From an uncultured Flavobacteriaceae bacterium (GTDB lineage Bacteria; Bacteroidota; Bacteroidia; Flavobacteriales; Flavobacteriaceae): DNA of 35,163 nt. The stretch spans positions 1 through 35,163 of the forward strand of contig CAJWXC010000006.1 of NCBI GenBank assembly GCA_913048215.1. Reading direction: 5' to 3'. Made by a program: the position numbers and the translations under genes. Shown here one piece after another: positions 9,681-18,719 of this stretch; position 1 is the stretch's first letter; each line of letters begins with the position of its first letter. The notes beneath the pieces are model-generated. The model searched no databases. It saw only the letters and a list, made by a program, of their open reading frames with translations, and was not told where the DNA came from.

Positions 9681-10907
9681 CTACCCCATTGATGATACAT
9701 TTACATTCTCTATTATAGCAGCATAGCCCTGCCCAACTCCTATACACATTGTGATAAGAGCATATTTCTTTTTTGTTTGTTGTAACTCAAGGGCTGCACT
9801 GTAGGCAATTCTTGCTCCTGTGACGCCGAGTGGATGACCGATGGCAATAGCACCCCCATTAGGATTTATTCTCGGGTCATCGTCCTGCAAGCCCCATGCA
9901 CGAATACATGCCAAAGCTTGAGATGCAAAAGCTTCATTAAGCTCAATTATATCCATATCTTGCATCGCAAGTCCTGCTTTTTCTAGGGCTTTATTTGAGG
10001 CCTTTACTGGACCAATACCCATAATTCTTGGTTCAACACCAACTACCGCAGAACTTACAATTCTGGCCATGGGTTTTAAATTGTATTTTTTCACAGCATC
10101 CTCAGAGGCAATAAGAGTTACAGCTGCACCATCGTTTAATCCTGACGAATTCCCAGCCGTGACACTTCCGCCCTCTTTTTTAAAAGCTGGCCGTAATTTT
10201 GCAAGTATTTCTTTTGAAGAATTTGGTTTTATAAATTCATCGTCTTTAAATACAATTGAATCTTTTTTTCTTTGTGGAATTTCTACTGGAACAATTTCTT
10301 TGGCCAACCTTCCACTTTGTTGAGCGGCCGCAGCTTTCATTTGGCTATTGTAGGCAAATGCATCTTGATCTTCTCGAGAAATAGCATATTTGGCTACTAG
10401 ATTCTCTGCAGTAACCCCCATACCGTCAACACCATACAGTGATGCCATTTTTGGGTTTACAAAACGCCAGCCAAAGGTGGAATCATACATTTTACTGTCT
10501 CCTCCATAGGCGCTTGAGGACTTAGCCATTACATAAGGGCCTCTTGTCATGTTCTCAACACCCCCTGCAATAAACAAATCACCATCGCCAGCTTTAATGG
10601 CCCTATTAGCATGTATAATGGCAGACAAGCCACTGCTACATAATCTATTGACAGTTTCTCCAGGTACACTGAAGGGAAGGCCAGCCAATAGTAAGCTCAT
10701 ACGAGCCACATTGCGGTTGTCTTCTCCTGCTTGATTGGCGCAGCCCATAATCACATCGTCAAAGGCTTCTGAAGGGATTTGTGGGTTGTTGGATACCAAA
10801 GCTTTGATTACATGTGCTCCCAAATCATCGGTGCGAACCGAACTTAGTGTTCCTTTGTAATTTCCGATTGGCGTTCTCACACCATCAATAATATATGCTT
10901 GTTTCAT
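9681..10907 (-). CDS. paaJ: 3-oxoadipyl-CoA / 3-oxo-5,6-dehydrosuberyl-CoA thiolase
   Basis: Thiolase motifs ETVNRLCSSGLSAI, VTAGNSSGLNDGAAV, NPNGGAIAIGHPLGVTGAR, ALITMCIGVGQGYA. Confidence 0.9.
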   Translation of the reverse strand: MKQAYIIDGVRTPIGNYKGTLSSVRTDDLGAHVIKALVSNNPQIPSEAFDDVIMGCANQAGEDNRNVARMSLLLAGLPFSVPGETVNRLCSSGLSAIIHANRAIKAGDGDLFIAGGVENMTRGPYVMAKSSSAYGGDSKMYDSTFGWRFVNPKMASLYGVDGMGVTAENLVAKYAISREDQDAFAYNSQMKAAAAQQSGRLAKEIVPVEIPQRKKDSIVFKDDEFIKPNSSKEILAKLRPAFKKEGGSVTAGNSSGLNDGAAVTLIASEDAVKKYNLKPMARIVSSAVVGVEPRIMGIGPVKASNKALEKAGLAMQDMDIIELNEAFASQALACIRAWGLQDDDPRINPNGGAIAIGHPLGVTGARIAYSAALELQQTKKKYALITMCIGVGQGYAAIIENVNVSSMG

Positions 10908-10957
10908 AATTTTATTTTAAAAGCTAAAATAATAAACCCGTCAAAGGGTTTGTGTTT

Positions 10958-11365
10958 TTAAACTTCCCAATCCTTATTAGTTCTGTAAACAACTCCTTTA
11001 AAAAGTGCTACAAGTGTATCCCCTTTTTTTACCTCAACTACATTAAAACCAATGTTTGTTTTCTGTAGGTCTAAAGTCGCTTCAGCAGTAATATAATCTC
11101 CCTTATCAAGGGCTTCTATGTGGTTGATACTTGTCTCTATAGACACTGCATATTTGCCATGTGTGTTTGCAGTAAAACCAAAAGCAGTATCTGCCAATGA
11201 ATAACTAATACCCCCGTGAGCCTTATCCATGCTATTGAGCATTTCTTCACGTATGGTCATGCCTACTTTTACGCGGCCTACCTCACAGCTAATAATCTCT
11301 ATACCTAGCCAACTACTGTAGGGGTCTTGAGAAAGCATTTTATAAGGTATTTTGGCTCCTTCCAT
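10958..11365 (-). CDS. paaI: Hydroxyphenylacetyl-CoA thioesterase PaaI
   Basis: Hotdog thioesterase AHGGISYSLADTAFGFTANTHG. Start refined from ORF start 11416 to ATG at 11365, TAATG-overlapping the upstream stop. Confidence 0.87.
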   Translation of the reverse strand: MEGAKIPYKMLSQDPYSSWLGIEIISCEVGRVKVGMTIREEMLNSMDKAHGGISYSLADTAFGFTANTHGKYAVSIETSINHIEALDKGDYITAEATLDLQKTNIGFNVVEVKKGDTLVALFKGVVYRTNKDWEV

Positions 11366-12525
11366 TAAAAAAAAGTTTGATTTTTTGCATTCATTCGTCT
11401 GAGTAATGGAGAACAACGATATCTGTCTTCATGGTATTCATCATACAACCTGTCAAGGGCATCAACACACCAATCTATTGATTTTTCATCTGCCCAAGCT
11501 AAGAGTCCTTTTGGGTAATTAACTCCTTTGGTCATGGCAGCATCTATGTCTTTGGCACTTGCTATGTTTAAAAATAATGCGTCAGCTGCTTCATTTATTA
11601 ACATCACTAAAATTCTATCTAATATAGTGTTTAAAAGTGTTGGATTATCTTCTGGCACTGGCTTAATAGCTCCTGGAGCGTAATCGTAAAATCCTTTCCC
11701 AGATTTTCTACCCAGATATCCTGCTTCTGCAAAACGTTTTTGAGTAAATGACGGCTTATACCTTGGGTCATTATAAAAGGCCTCAAATACCGTGTGTGTT
11801 ACGGTGTAATTTACATCATTGCCTATAAAATCCATGAGTTCAAAGGGACCCATTTTAAAACCTCCCACACTTTTTAGGGCATGATCAATGGTCGCAAAAT
11901 CTGCCAAACCTTCTTCATACATTTTAAGCGCCTCTCCATAAAATGGTCTGGCTACTCTATTTACAATAAAACCAGGGGTATCCTTAGCTACAGCAACTAC
12001 TTTTTTCCAATTTTCTATGGTTATCTGGGAGGTAGCAAGCACTTGATCACTAGTTTGTACGGCAGGAATTACCTCCACTAGTTTCATAAGGGGGGCAGGA
12101 TTAAAAAAATGAATCCCTATGCATCTCTCTGGATTTTTTAAAGAAGAGGCTATTGATGCTATAGACAAAGAAGAGGTGTTGGATGCTATGATACAAGTAT
12201 CACTCACGTAGCTCTCTAACTCTTGAAACACCTTCTTTTTAACCTCTAAATTTTCAACAATGGCCTCAATGGTTAAATCACTATTGGCCAATTGTTTTAA
12301 TGTATTGACATACCGTATGTTGTTTTGGATAGCCTCTTTCTCTTGAGGGGTAATGCGCCTTTTTTCAACCAGGCGGTTTGTGATTTTTTCCAAAGTAGCT
12401 TTTGCCGTATCAAGCGCCCCTTGATGAACATCAAAAAGTGTAACCATGCAGCCTGCAGTCGCTGCTACTTGAGCAATACCAGAACCCATGGTTCCGCCAC
12501 CAATAATACCAACATTTTTAATCAT
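11365..12525 (-). CDS. paaH: 3-hydroxyacyl-CoA dehydrogenase (PaaH-type)
   Basis: NAD-binding VGIIGGGTMGSGIAQVAATAG; HFFNPAPLMKLVEVI; GFIVNRVARPFYGEAL. Confidence 0.92.
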   Translation of the reverse strand: MIKNVGIIGGGTMGSGIAQVAATAGCMVTLFDVHQGALDTAKATLEKITNRLVEKRRITPQEKEAIQNNIRYVNTLKQLANSDLTIEAIVENLEVKKKVFQELESYVSDTCIIASNTSSLSIASIASSLKNPERCIGIHFFNPAPLMKLVEVIPAVQTSDQVLATSQITIENWKKVVAVAKDTPGFIVNRVARPFYGEALKMYEEGLADFATIDHALKSVGGFKMGPFELMDFIGNDVNYTVTHTVFEAFYNDPRYKPSFTQKRFAEAGYLGRKSGKGFYDYAPGAIKPVPEDNPTLLNTILDRILVMLINEAADALFLNIASAKDIDAAMTKGVNYPKGLLAWADEKSIDWCVDALDRLYDEYHEDRYRCSPLLRRMNAKNQTFF

Positions 12526-13305
12526 CTAGTTTCCTTTAAAGTTTGGTTTCCTTTTCTCTACAAAAGCAGTGACTCCCTCTTTATAATCATTACTGTTTGC
12601 AGCTTGTATTTGCAAGTTGCTCTCCAGGGCTAATTGCTGCTCTAAGGTATTATTAAAAGATGCATTTAACAATTGTTTTGTGAGCCCTAATGCTTTGGTT
12701 GGCATTTGAGCCATATCATGAGCTAGAGAGAATACCTGCTGCTGAAACGTTTCTGGGTCAAACACTTTATATACCATGCCTAACTCTTGGGCTTGTACTG
12801 CTCCTACTTTATCCCCCAATAGCATTAGCGCAGATGCTTTTTGAAAGCCTATGAGTCTTGGTAAAAAAAAGCTCCCTGCACTATCTGGCACCAAACCTAT
12901 TTTACTAAAGGCTTGAATAAAACTCGCCTTTTCACTTGCCACAACTATATCACAGGCTAGGGCTATATTTGCGCCAGCGCCAGCTGCTACTCCGTTAACT
13001 GCAGCAATAATTGGTTTGTTGATGGCTCTAATTCTTTCAATGATAGGATTGTAATGTTCTTCCAATATTTTTTTAAATCCTGGATGTAATTCTGGGGTTG
13101 TCACTTCTTTCAAATCCTGGCCAGCGCAAAAAGCTTTTCCCTCTCCAGTAAGCACTATGGCACGTATGCTTAGATCTGCAGCACAGGCATCTAACTGGCT
13201 TTGTAAAAGCAGGGCCATCTCACGATTAAAACTATTAAACACCTTTGGGCGGTTAAATGTTAAGGTTGCTACGCCATCTTTTATGCTCGTTGTTATACTT
13301 TTCAT
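12526..13305 (-). CDS. paaG: 1,2-epoxyphenylacetyl-CoA isomerase-type crotonase (PaaG)
   Basis: GKAFCAGQDLKEV; GAGANIALACDI; IGLVPDSAGSFFLPRLIG (Asp in place of the hydratase Glu pair). Confidence 0.87.
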   Translation of the reverse strand: MKSITTSIKDGVATLTFNRPKVFNSFNREMALLLQSQLDACAADLSIRAIVLTGEGKAFCAGQDLKEVTTPELHPGFKKILEEHYNPIIERIRAINKPIIAAVNGVAAGAGANIALACDIVVASEKASFIQAFSKIGLVPDSAGSFFLPRLIGFQKASALMLLGDKVGAVQAQELGMVYKVFDPETFQQQVFSLAHDMAQMPTKALGLTKQLLNASFNNTLEQQLALESNLQIQAANSNDYKEGVTAFVEKRKPNFKGN

Positions 13306-13359
13306 AGCTTTCTATAGGTAAGGATATGCTCCTTGGATCCCACAGGGGGAATTAATTTA

Positions 13360-13860
13360 TCATTTCAAACATTTAAAGTAGTCAAAAGGCTCCAGACATG
13401 CTTCGCATTTAAATAATGCTTTACAAGCAGTAGATCCAAATTGGCTTACTAAGTGTGTATTTGTACTTTTACATTGAGGGCAAATTACTTTTTTTTTACC
13501 TGCCAACAACACATCTTTATCTGCACTTTCAGATAAAGGTCTAGCAATACCGTAAGCCTCCATTTTTTGTAGACCAGATTCACTAATCCAGTCTGTACTC
13601 CATGCTGGCGCCAAAACCAGCTCTACGGTCACTTTTTTACCAAGTGGGGCAAAGGCTAATTTTAAATCATCACCAATAACATCCATTGCTGGGCACCCAG
13701 AATAAGTGGGCGTGAGTTTGACATGCACAGTCCCGTCTATATCTATAGCTTCTCTTATAACCCCCAAATCCAAAACAGTTAATACCGGGATTTCTGGATC
13801 ACTTACCTGTTCCAAAATTGGAAGAAGATGTGTGTCTATATTGATATTGGTTTGTATCAT
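13360..13860 (-). CDS. paaD: Phenylacetyl-CoA epoxidase subunit PaaD
   Basis: DUF59-type DPEIPVLTVLDLGVIR, TPTYSGCPAMDVI; C-terminal CPQCKSTNTHLVSQFGSTACKALFKCEACLEPFDYFKC. Confidence 0.93.
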   Translation of the reverse strand: MIQTNINIDTHLLPILEQVSDPEIPVLTVLDLGVIREAIDIDGTVHVKLTPTYSGCPAMDVIGDDLKLAFAPLGKKVTVELVLAPAWSTDWISESGLQKMEAYGIARPLSESADKDVLLAGKKKVICPQCKSTNTHLVSQFGSTACKALFKCEACLEPFDYFKCLK

Positions 13861-13866
13861 TTTTCT

Positions 13867-14622
13867 TTACCACTCCATATTGGGATAGGTGCGTTGCATG
13901 TATTGCAAATCTGCCAACAAATACCCCATATGCTCACTGTGTACTCCATTTTTACCTCCCCGAGAAAAATATGTGCTCTGAGGAACCTCAAGAGTTGCCT
14001 GTGTTAATAGTGTTTTTACCTGCTTGTAATAAGATTCTTTTAATTTTGAAACATCTACCCCAATACCCTCTTGGGCCATTGCCGTATCTGCGTCTGTCAT
14101 GTCAAAAAGCTCCTGAGTGTAGGGCCATAAATCATCAATAGCCTCTTGCATTTTGGCGGTACTCTCTGGGGTTCCATCCCCCAAGCGTTTTATCCAATCT
14201 CCAGAAAATCGTTTGTGATAACTCACCTCTTTAATCCCTTTTTTTGCAATTGCAGCTAAGGTTTGATCTTTGCTAAATTGTAATTCTTGTAGCAGTAGCA
14301 AATGAAATACATCAAAAAGATATTGACGCCCCATAACATACCCAAAATGGGTGTTAGGCTGTTCTACCAGCAATACATTTTTATAGCCTCTCTCAAGACG
14401 TAAAAATGCAATATCATCTTCCGTTTTGTTTTCTCCTGAAATTTTAGCAGCATATTGATAATAACTTCTGGTTTGGCCAATAAGATCCAAAGAAATATTT
14501 GTTCCTGCAATATCTGTCTCTAAACTAGGACCATGACCGCACAACTCACCTAGACGTTGTCCAAGAATGAGGCTGTTATCTGCAATGCCTAGAATGTAAT
14601 TGTATAAATGTTCACTTTTCAT
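13867..14622 (-). CDS. paaC: Phenylacetyl-CoA epoxidase subunit PaaC
   Basis: ADNSLILGQRLGELCGHGP, EVSYHKRFSGDWIKRLGDGT; position between paaB and paaD. Confidence 0.93.
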   Translation of the reverse strand: MKSEHLYNYILGIADNSLILGQRLGELCGHGPSLETDIAGTNISLDLIGQTRSYYQYAAKISGENKTEDDIAFLRLERGYKNVLLVEQPNTHFGYVMGRQYLFDVFHLLLLQELQFSKDQTLAAIAKKGIKEVSYHKRFSGDWIKRLGDGTPESTAKMQEAIDDLWPYTQELFDMTDADTAMAQEGIGVDVSKLKESYYKQVKTLLTQATLEVPQSTYFSRGGKNGVHSEHMGYLLADLQYMQRTYPNMEW

Positions 14623-14623
14623 A

Positions 14624-14908
14624 TTACATGTGCTTTATCTCATCAGGCAACTTATAAAATGTTGGATGACGGTATACTTTGTCTTGTGCTGGCTCGAAGA
14701 GTTCTCCATTATTTTCTGGGTTACTTGCCGTAATGTCACTACTTTTAACTACCCAAATACTCACACCTTCGTTGCGTCTTGTATAGACATCTCTAGCGTT
14801 TTCAAGAGCCATATCCTCATCTGCAGCATGCAAACTACCAAAATGACGATGTTCTAATCCGTTTTTACTTCTAACGAAGATTTCCCATAAGGGCCAATTG
14901 TTATCCAT
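14624..14908 (-). CDS. paaB: Phenylacetyl-CoA epoxidase subunit PaaB
   Basis: WPLWEIFVRSKNGLEHRHFGSLHAADEDMALENARDVYTRRNEGVSIWVV. Confidence 0.94.
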   Translation of the reverse strand: MDNNWPLWEIFVRSKNGLEHRHFGSLHAADEDMALENARDVYTRRNEGVSIWVVKSSDITASNPENNGELFEPAQDKVYRHPTFYKLPDEIKHM

Positions 14909-14925
14909 GCCTATTATATTAAATA

Positions 14926-15882
14926 CTAGATTGCTATTTTAACTTTTAATTCTTCTTTTTTAGCAGCATGAGCCATGGCAGCATCTCTTACCCAAGCTCC
15001 GTTATCCCAGGCTGCAACTCTTGCACTTATACGTTGTTTGTTACAAGGGCCGTGGCCTTTTACTACCTGCCAAAACTCATCCCAGTTTATAGCACCAAAA
15101 TCATAGCTTCCTGTTTGTTTATTAAACTTTAAATCTGGGTCTGGAATTGTTAAACCTAGTATATCTGCTTGCGGTACTGTTTGATCAATAAACTGTTGGC
15201 GCAAATCATCATTAGACTTTCGTTTTAATTTCCACTTCATGGACTGCTCTGTGTGTACACTCTCTGCATCTGTTGGGCCTAACATCATTAAACTTGGCCA
15301 CCACCATCTATTAAGGGCGTCTTGTGCCATGTCTTTTTGCTCCTTGGAGCCGTTACAAAGCTTGAGCATAATCTCAAACCCTTGCCTTTGATGAAAACTC
15401 TCTTCTTTACAAACTCGCACCATGGCTCTTGCATAAGGACCAAAAGAGGTATTACACAAAGGCACTTGATTTATAATGGCTGCGCCATCTACGAGCCAAC
15501 CTATAGCGCCCATGTCTGCCCAGGTTAATGTAGGGTAATTAAATATTGAAGAGTATTTTGCCTTACCGCTATGCAGCTGCTGGTATAATTCTTCCCGAGA
15601 GATTCCCAAGGTTTCACAAGCAGAATACAGATAAAGGCCATGTCCTGCCTCATCTTGTACTTTTGCAAGTAGTGCTGCCTTTCTTCTTAACGAAGGGGCT
15701 CTACTAATCCAGTTTCCCTCTGGTAGCATCCCTACAATTTCTGAATGTGCATGCTGAGAGATTTGACGAATGTGTGTCTTTCTATATTTCTCTGGCATCC
15801 AATCTTTGGCCTCAATTTTCTCATCACGTGCAATACGGGCTTCAAAAATTTCTTCTAAGTTTTTTATTTGTTCGTTGCTCAT
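14926..15882 (-). CDS. paaA: Phenylacetyl-CoA epoxidase catalytic subunit PaaA
   Basis: Ferritin-like oxygenase: [36 protein letters not shown]. Confidence 0.95.
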   Translation of the reverse strand: MSNEQIKNLEEIFEARIARDEKIEAKDWMPEKYRKTHIRQISQHAHSEIVGMLPEGNWISRAPSLRRKAALLAKVQDEAGHGLYLYSACETLGISREELYQQLHSGKAKYSSIFNYPTLTWADMGAIGWLVDGAAIINQVPLCNTSFGPYARAMVRVCKEESFHQRQGFEIMLKLCNGSKEQKDMAQDALNRWWWPSLMMLGPTDAESVHTEQSMKWKLKRKSNDDLRQQFIDQTVPQADILGLTIPDPDLKFNKQTGSYDFGAINWDEFWQVVKGHGPCNKQRISARVAAWDNGAWVRDAAMAHAAKKEELKVKIAI

Positions 15883-15894
15883 AGTTTTTAAGAT

Positions 15895-16965
15895 TTATAC
15901 ATCAAAATCAACTTTTACTTTATCTGTGGTTGGCACTGCTTGACAACTCAAAACAAGGTTTTGTGACACTTCTTTATCATTGAGTGCATAATTTATTTTC
16001 ATCTCTAAGGTACCGTCTAACACCTCGCATTTACAAGTAGAGCAAACTCCGCCTTTACAAGCATATGGTAGGTCTGCACCAGCATCAAGGGCTGCATCCA
16101 AAATGTTATCAAACTGGTCTGTCATGGTAAAGTGAAACTCCTTACCACCATCAACAATAGTTACCTCAACACCAGAAATACTTTGCTTTTGTAATCTTGA
16201 GGCACGTTTTTTATCCTGCTTGCTTAATCCAGATACAAATAACTCATAGTGGATATTCTCTTGTGGCATTCCTGCTGTTATTAATGCTTTTTGAACCAAA
16301 AATATCATTTCCTCTGGGCCGCACACAAATGCTTCATCTAATGCGGGAACATGTACTAATTTCTGGAAAATTTCTTTTAGTTTTTCATCGGTAAAGCGCC
16401 CATTAAACAGCGCTGCATCTCTATGCTCTTTGGTTAAGAAATAAAAAATCTCTAACCTTCCAAAATACTGATTTCTAAGCTGTTCTATTTGTTCCTTAAA
16501 GATAATAGATTTTACAGTACGATTCAAATAGAATAATTTAAACCTAGCCTTTGGCTCTTTTGCTAAATGTGTTTTTATCATGGATAACACCGGTGTGATG
16601 CCACTTCCAGCCACAAAGGCAATGTATGTTTTTTCTTGGGTTGAGATAGGAACACCAAACTTACCGCTTGGAGGCATCACCTGCAGGGTATCTCCTGTTT
16701 GCAGGACATCATTAACATAGCTGGAAAATACTCCCCCTGGAATTTTTTTTACAGCTACCTGCCACTGCTTATCTACCATACTAGAGCAAAGACTATAAGA
16801 GCGTCTTGTATCTTGGCCATCAATGATTGCCTTTAGGGTAAGATGTTGGCCTTGGGTGTAATCAAACACTTGAGATAAATCTTCGGGCATGTCAAAGGTA
16901 ATAACAGAGCAATCTGGTGTTTGCTTTGAAATATCCTTGATTTTTAAGCTATGAAAAGTTGCCAT
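15895..16965 (-). CDS. paaE: Phenylacetyl-CoA epoxidase reductase PaaE (FAD/NAD + 2Fe-2S)
   Basis: RRSYSLCSS, GSGITPVLSMI, C-terminal ferredoxin CKGGVCSTCKCEV...LSCQ. Confidence 0.94.
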   Translation of the reverse strand: MATFHSLKIKDISKQTPDCSVITFDMPEDLSQVFDYTQGQHLTLKAIIDGQDTRRSYSLCSSMVDKQWQVAVKKIPGGVFSSYVNDVLQTGDTLQVMPPSGKFGVPISTQEKTYIAFVAGSGITPVLSMIKTHLAKEPKARFKLFYLNRTVKSIIFKEQIEQLRNQYFGRLEIFYFLTKEHRDAALFNGRFTDEKLKEIFQKLVHVPALDEAFVCGPEEMIFLVQKALITAGMPQENIHYELFVSGLSKQDKKRASRLQKQSISGVEVTIVDGGKEFHFTMTDQFDNILDAALDAGADLPYACKGGVCSTCKCEVLDGTLEMKINYALNDKEVSQNLVLSCQAVPTTDKVKVDFDV

Positions 16966-16982
16966 ATCATTATATTATTTTA

Positions 16983-17014
16983 CAAAACTAACGATTGTTA
17001 GTTACACTAGCAAA
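16983..17014 (-). promoter_or_regulatory. Predicted paa operon promoter: TTTG - 20 nt - TAGTTTTG
   Basis: Minus strand reads TTTG-CTAGTGTAACTAACAATCGT-TAGTTTTG; fits the Bacteroidota -33/-7 pattern (TTG-N17-23-TAnnTTTG). Confidence 0.65.
16986..17003. promoter_or_regulatory. Candidate TetR-family operator AACTAAC-gatt-GTTAGTT
   Basis: Perfect 7-bp inverted repeat, 4-nt spacer, between the TetR gene and paaE, overlapping the predicted -7. Confidence 0.7.
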
Positions 17015-17027
17015 TATCTTAAATTAA

Positions 17028-17594
17028 TTAAACAATACCAGCTATAAGAACCGACACCAGTTCCTTTTTTAAAACGTTTACCTCCAACTTACCCCGTTTT
17101 TCGTTCCACAGGTATAAGGTTCTTAAAGAAGATAAAATAGAGAACAACATTACCTCAGGATGTTGATCTTTAAATTGATTTGCAATGATCCCTTGCTTTA
17201 TAACACCTCTAAAACAATCCTCATAGCGATCTCTCATGGAGATAAAATCTAACAAATCTTGGCCATCTAGATGCATCCAATCGTTATTTAAAGCGGCTAT
17301 GGCATCTGCATGATGTAGGGTTATATCTATATGAACTTCAATGAGTTTTGTAAGGCGTTGTAAGGGGGTGCCTTCTTGAGAGGTGATGGTTTGTGTGCTA
17401 TTTGTAAACTCTCTAGCAACATGGAGTACCAAGGAAGATAGGATTTCCTGTTTGCTTTTAATGTGGTTGTATAAACTTGCCGCCTTAATATCCATTTGCT
17501 GGGCAATGTCTCTCATAGAAACGGCACTGTATCCTTTTTCTTTAAATAGTTTTGCTGCCACAATAACTATTTCTTCTTTGCGGGTTAGTTTCAT
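17028..17594 (-). CDS. TetR/AcrR family transcriptional regulator (probable paa operon regulator)
   Basis: N-terminal HTH: EEIVIVAAKLFKEKGYSAVSMRDIAQQMDIKAASLYNHIKSKQEIL. Start refined to MKLTRKEE (ORF starts at 17627). Confidence 0.88.
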   Translation of the reverse strand: MKLTRKEEIVIVAAKLFKEKGYSAVSMRDIAQQMDIKAASLYNHIKSKQEILSSLVLHVAREFTNSTQTITSQEGTPLQRLTKLIEVHIDITLHHADAIAALNNDWMHLDGQDLLDFISMRDRYEDCFRGVIKQGIIANQFKDQHPEVMLFSILSSLRTLYLWNEKRGKLEVNVLKKELVSVLIAGIV

Positions 17595-17683
17595 TGTAGT
17601 AAATATAACAAAACAATTCTGGCCCACAGTAACTGCCCCTAAAACCTTGTATAATTAAGAGTATTTGTGGGATGGAAAGACAT

Positions 17684-17715
17684 AAAAAAAACCCTACAAG
17701 TGTAGGGCTTTTTTT
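17684..17715. terminator. Terminator downstream of gldN
   Basis: CCCTAC-aagt-GTAGGG stem (sequence ccctacaagtgtaggg) flanked by A8 and T7. Confidence 0.82.
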
Positions 17716-17731
17716 AATATAAAATTTGGTA

Positions 17732-18637
17732 TTAATAGTTCCAAAGATCTATTTCAATATTTCTAATTTGGTCTTTTATTCTGTCAGACTCCAAAAGTTG
17801 CATAAAGGCATTTTCACTTATATACTCTTTAACCTCTCTATCTCCTTGAACATTCTCTTCTTTGTAAATAAGACTATTAAATCTTCTTGAGTTTAATAAA
17901 TGATCAAAAGAAATAGGTCTTGAGGTGTTTTTTCTATTAAAAGCCTTAGCCTGGTGTAATACCTCTCTTGCTGCTGGAAAATACACCCAAAATAGTTCAA
18001 CTAAATTATCTCCACCACCATCATCTGCAAAAGCTTTTGAACGGGCCTCTGGAGCTACAGGGCAAATTCCTAAAACTCGATATCTAAGTTCGCCAAGGCG
18101 AGAGTCTAAATACCATAAGCCGCGTATTCTCCACTGTTCGATATCTGCAGCATCAAGAGTAAATTCTCTGATATACTCATCATCTACTATACCTTCTGCA
18201 TTGAATTGGTCAATACCATAATCTGTAGTATCTCTGTAGACTAAAGATGCATCTAAATCTTTTAGGGTTCTTTTTTGAGTGAAATAAGAGTCTGAGTATA
18301 CATCTTGTATAGTACCATTTTTCATGTTGGTGACAAGAACATCATACAAAGGACGTCTATCTGAGCCAATATTATTGGTATCTATAGGATAATACAAGGG
18401 GAAATTTACACGCTCATCAAGATCAATAATTTCCCAAGTGGCTTTTGACCAAAGCAAATCACGCTCATCTATATAGCCATATGGCAATGGCTCATCATTA
18501 TCGTAGGCGAGTTGATCTAAGGTTTTTACTCCAATATCCTCTGGTGTTGTAGAGTTTAATATATTTAATTGTGCATTTGCACTAGATATACCTAGAACAA
18601 CAACAAAAGCAGCTAAAACTATGTTCCTAAATTTCAT
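17732..18637 (-). CDS. gldN: Gliding motility / T9SS protein GldN
   Basis: MKFRNIVLAAFVVVLGISSANAQ signal peptide; PLPYGYIDERDLLWSKATWEIIDLDERVNFPLYYP; follows gldM. Confidence 0.93.
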   Translation of the reverse strand: MKFRNIVLAAFVVVLGISSANAQLNILNSTTPEDIGVKTLDQLAYDNDEPLPYGYIDERDLLWSKATWEIIDLDERVNFPLYYPIDTNNIGSDRRPLYDVLVTNMKNGTIQDVYSDSYFTQKRTLKDLDASLVYRDTTDYGIDQFNAEGIVDDEYIREFTLDAADIEQWRIRGLWYLDSRLGELRYRVLGICPVAPEARSKAFADDGGGDNLVELFWVYFPAAREVLHQAKAFNRKNTSRPISFDHLLNSRRFNSLIYKEENVQGDREVKEYISENAFMQLLESDRIKDQIRNIEIDLWNY

Positions 18638-18663
18638 TTGTTCTCTTATTAAAAAAGTAATCG

Positions 18664-18713
18664 TAATAATCACCCTTGACATTAAAAATAACGCATGTAA
18701 AGCGTGATTATTA
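18664..18713. repeat. Long-loop inverted repeat in gldM-gldN intercistronic region
   Basis: TAATAATCAC (18664-18673) and GTGATTATTA (18704-18713), 10-bp perfect complement, 30-nt loop. Confidence 0.7.
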
Positions 18714-18719
18714 TATTTC

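Noticed and set aside
17584-17593. Half-site AAACTAAC at the TetR gene start codon (also AACTAACAAT upstream of purT, 4523-4532)
   Set aside because: Only one half of the palindrome at each place; expected by chance in AT-rich DNA.
17627-17635. CAGTAACTG palindrome upstream of the TetR gene
   Set aside because: Short (4-1-4), unlike the operator found at paaE; insufficient evidence.
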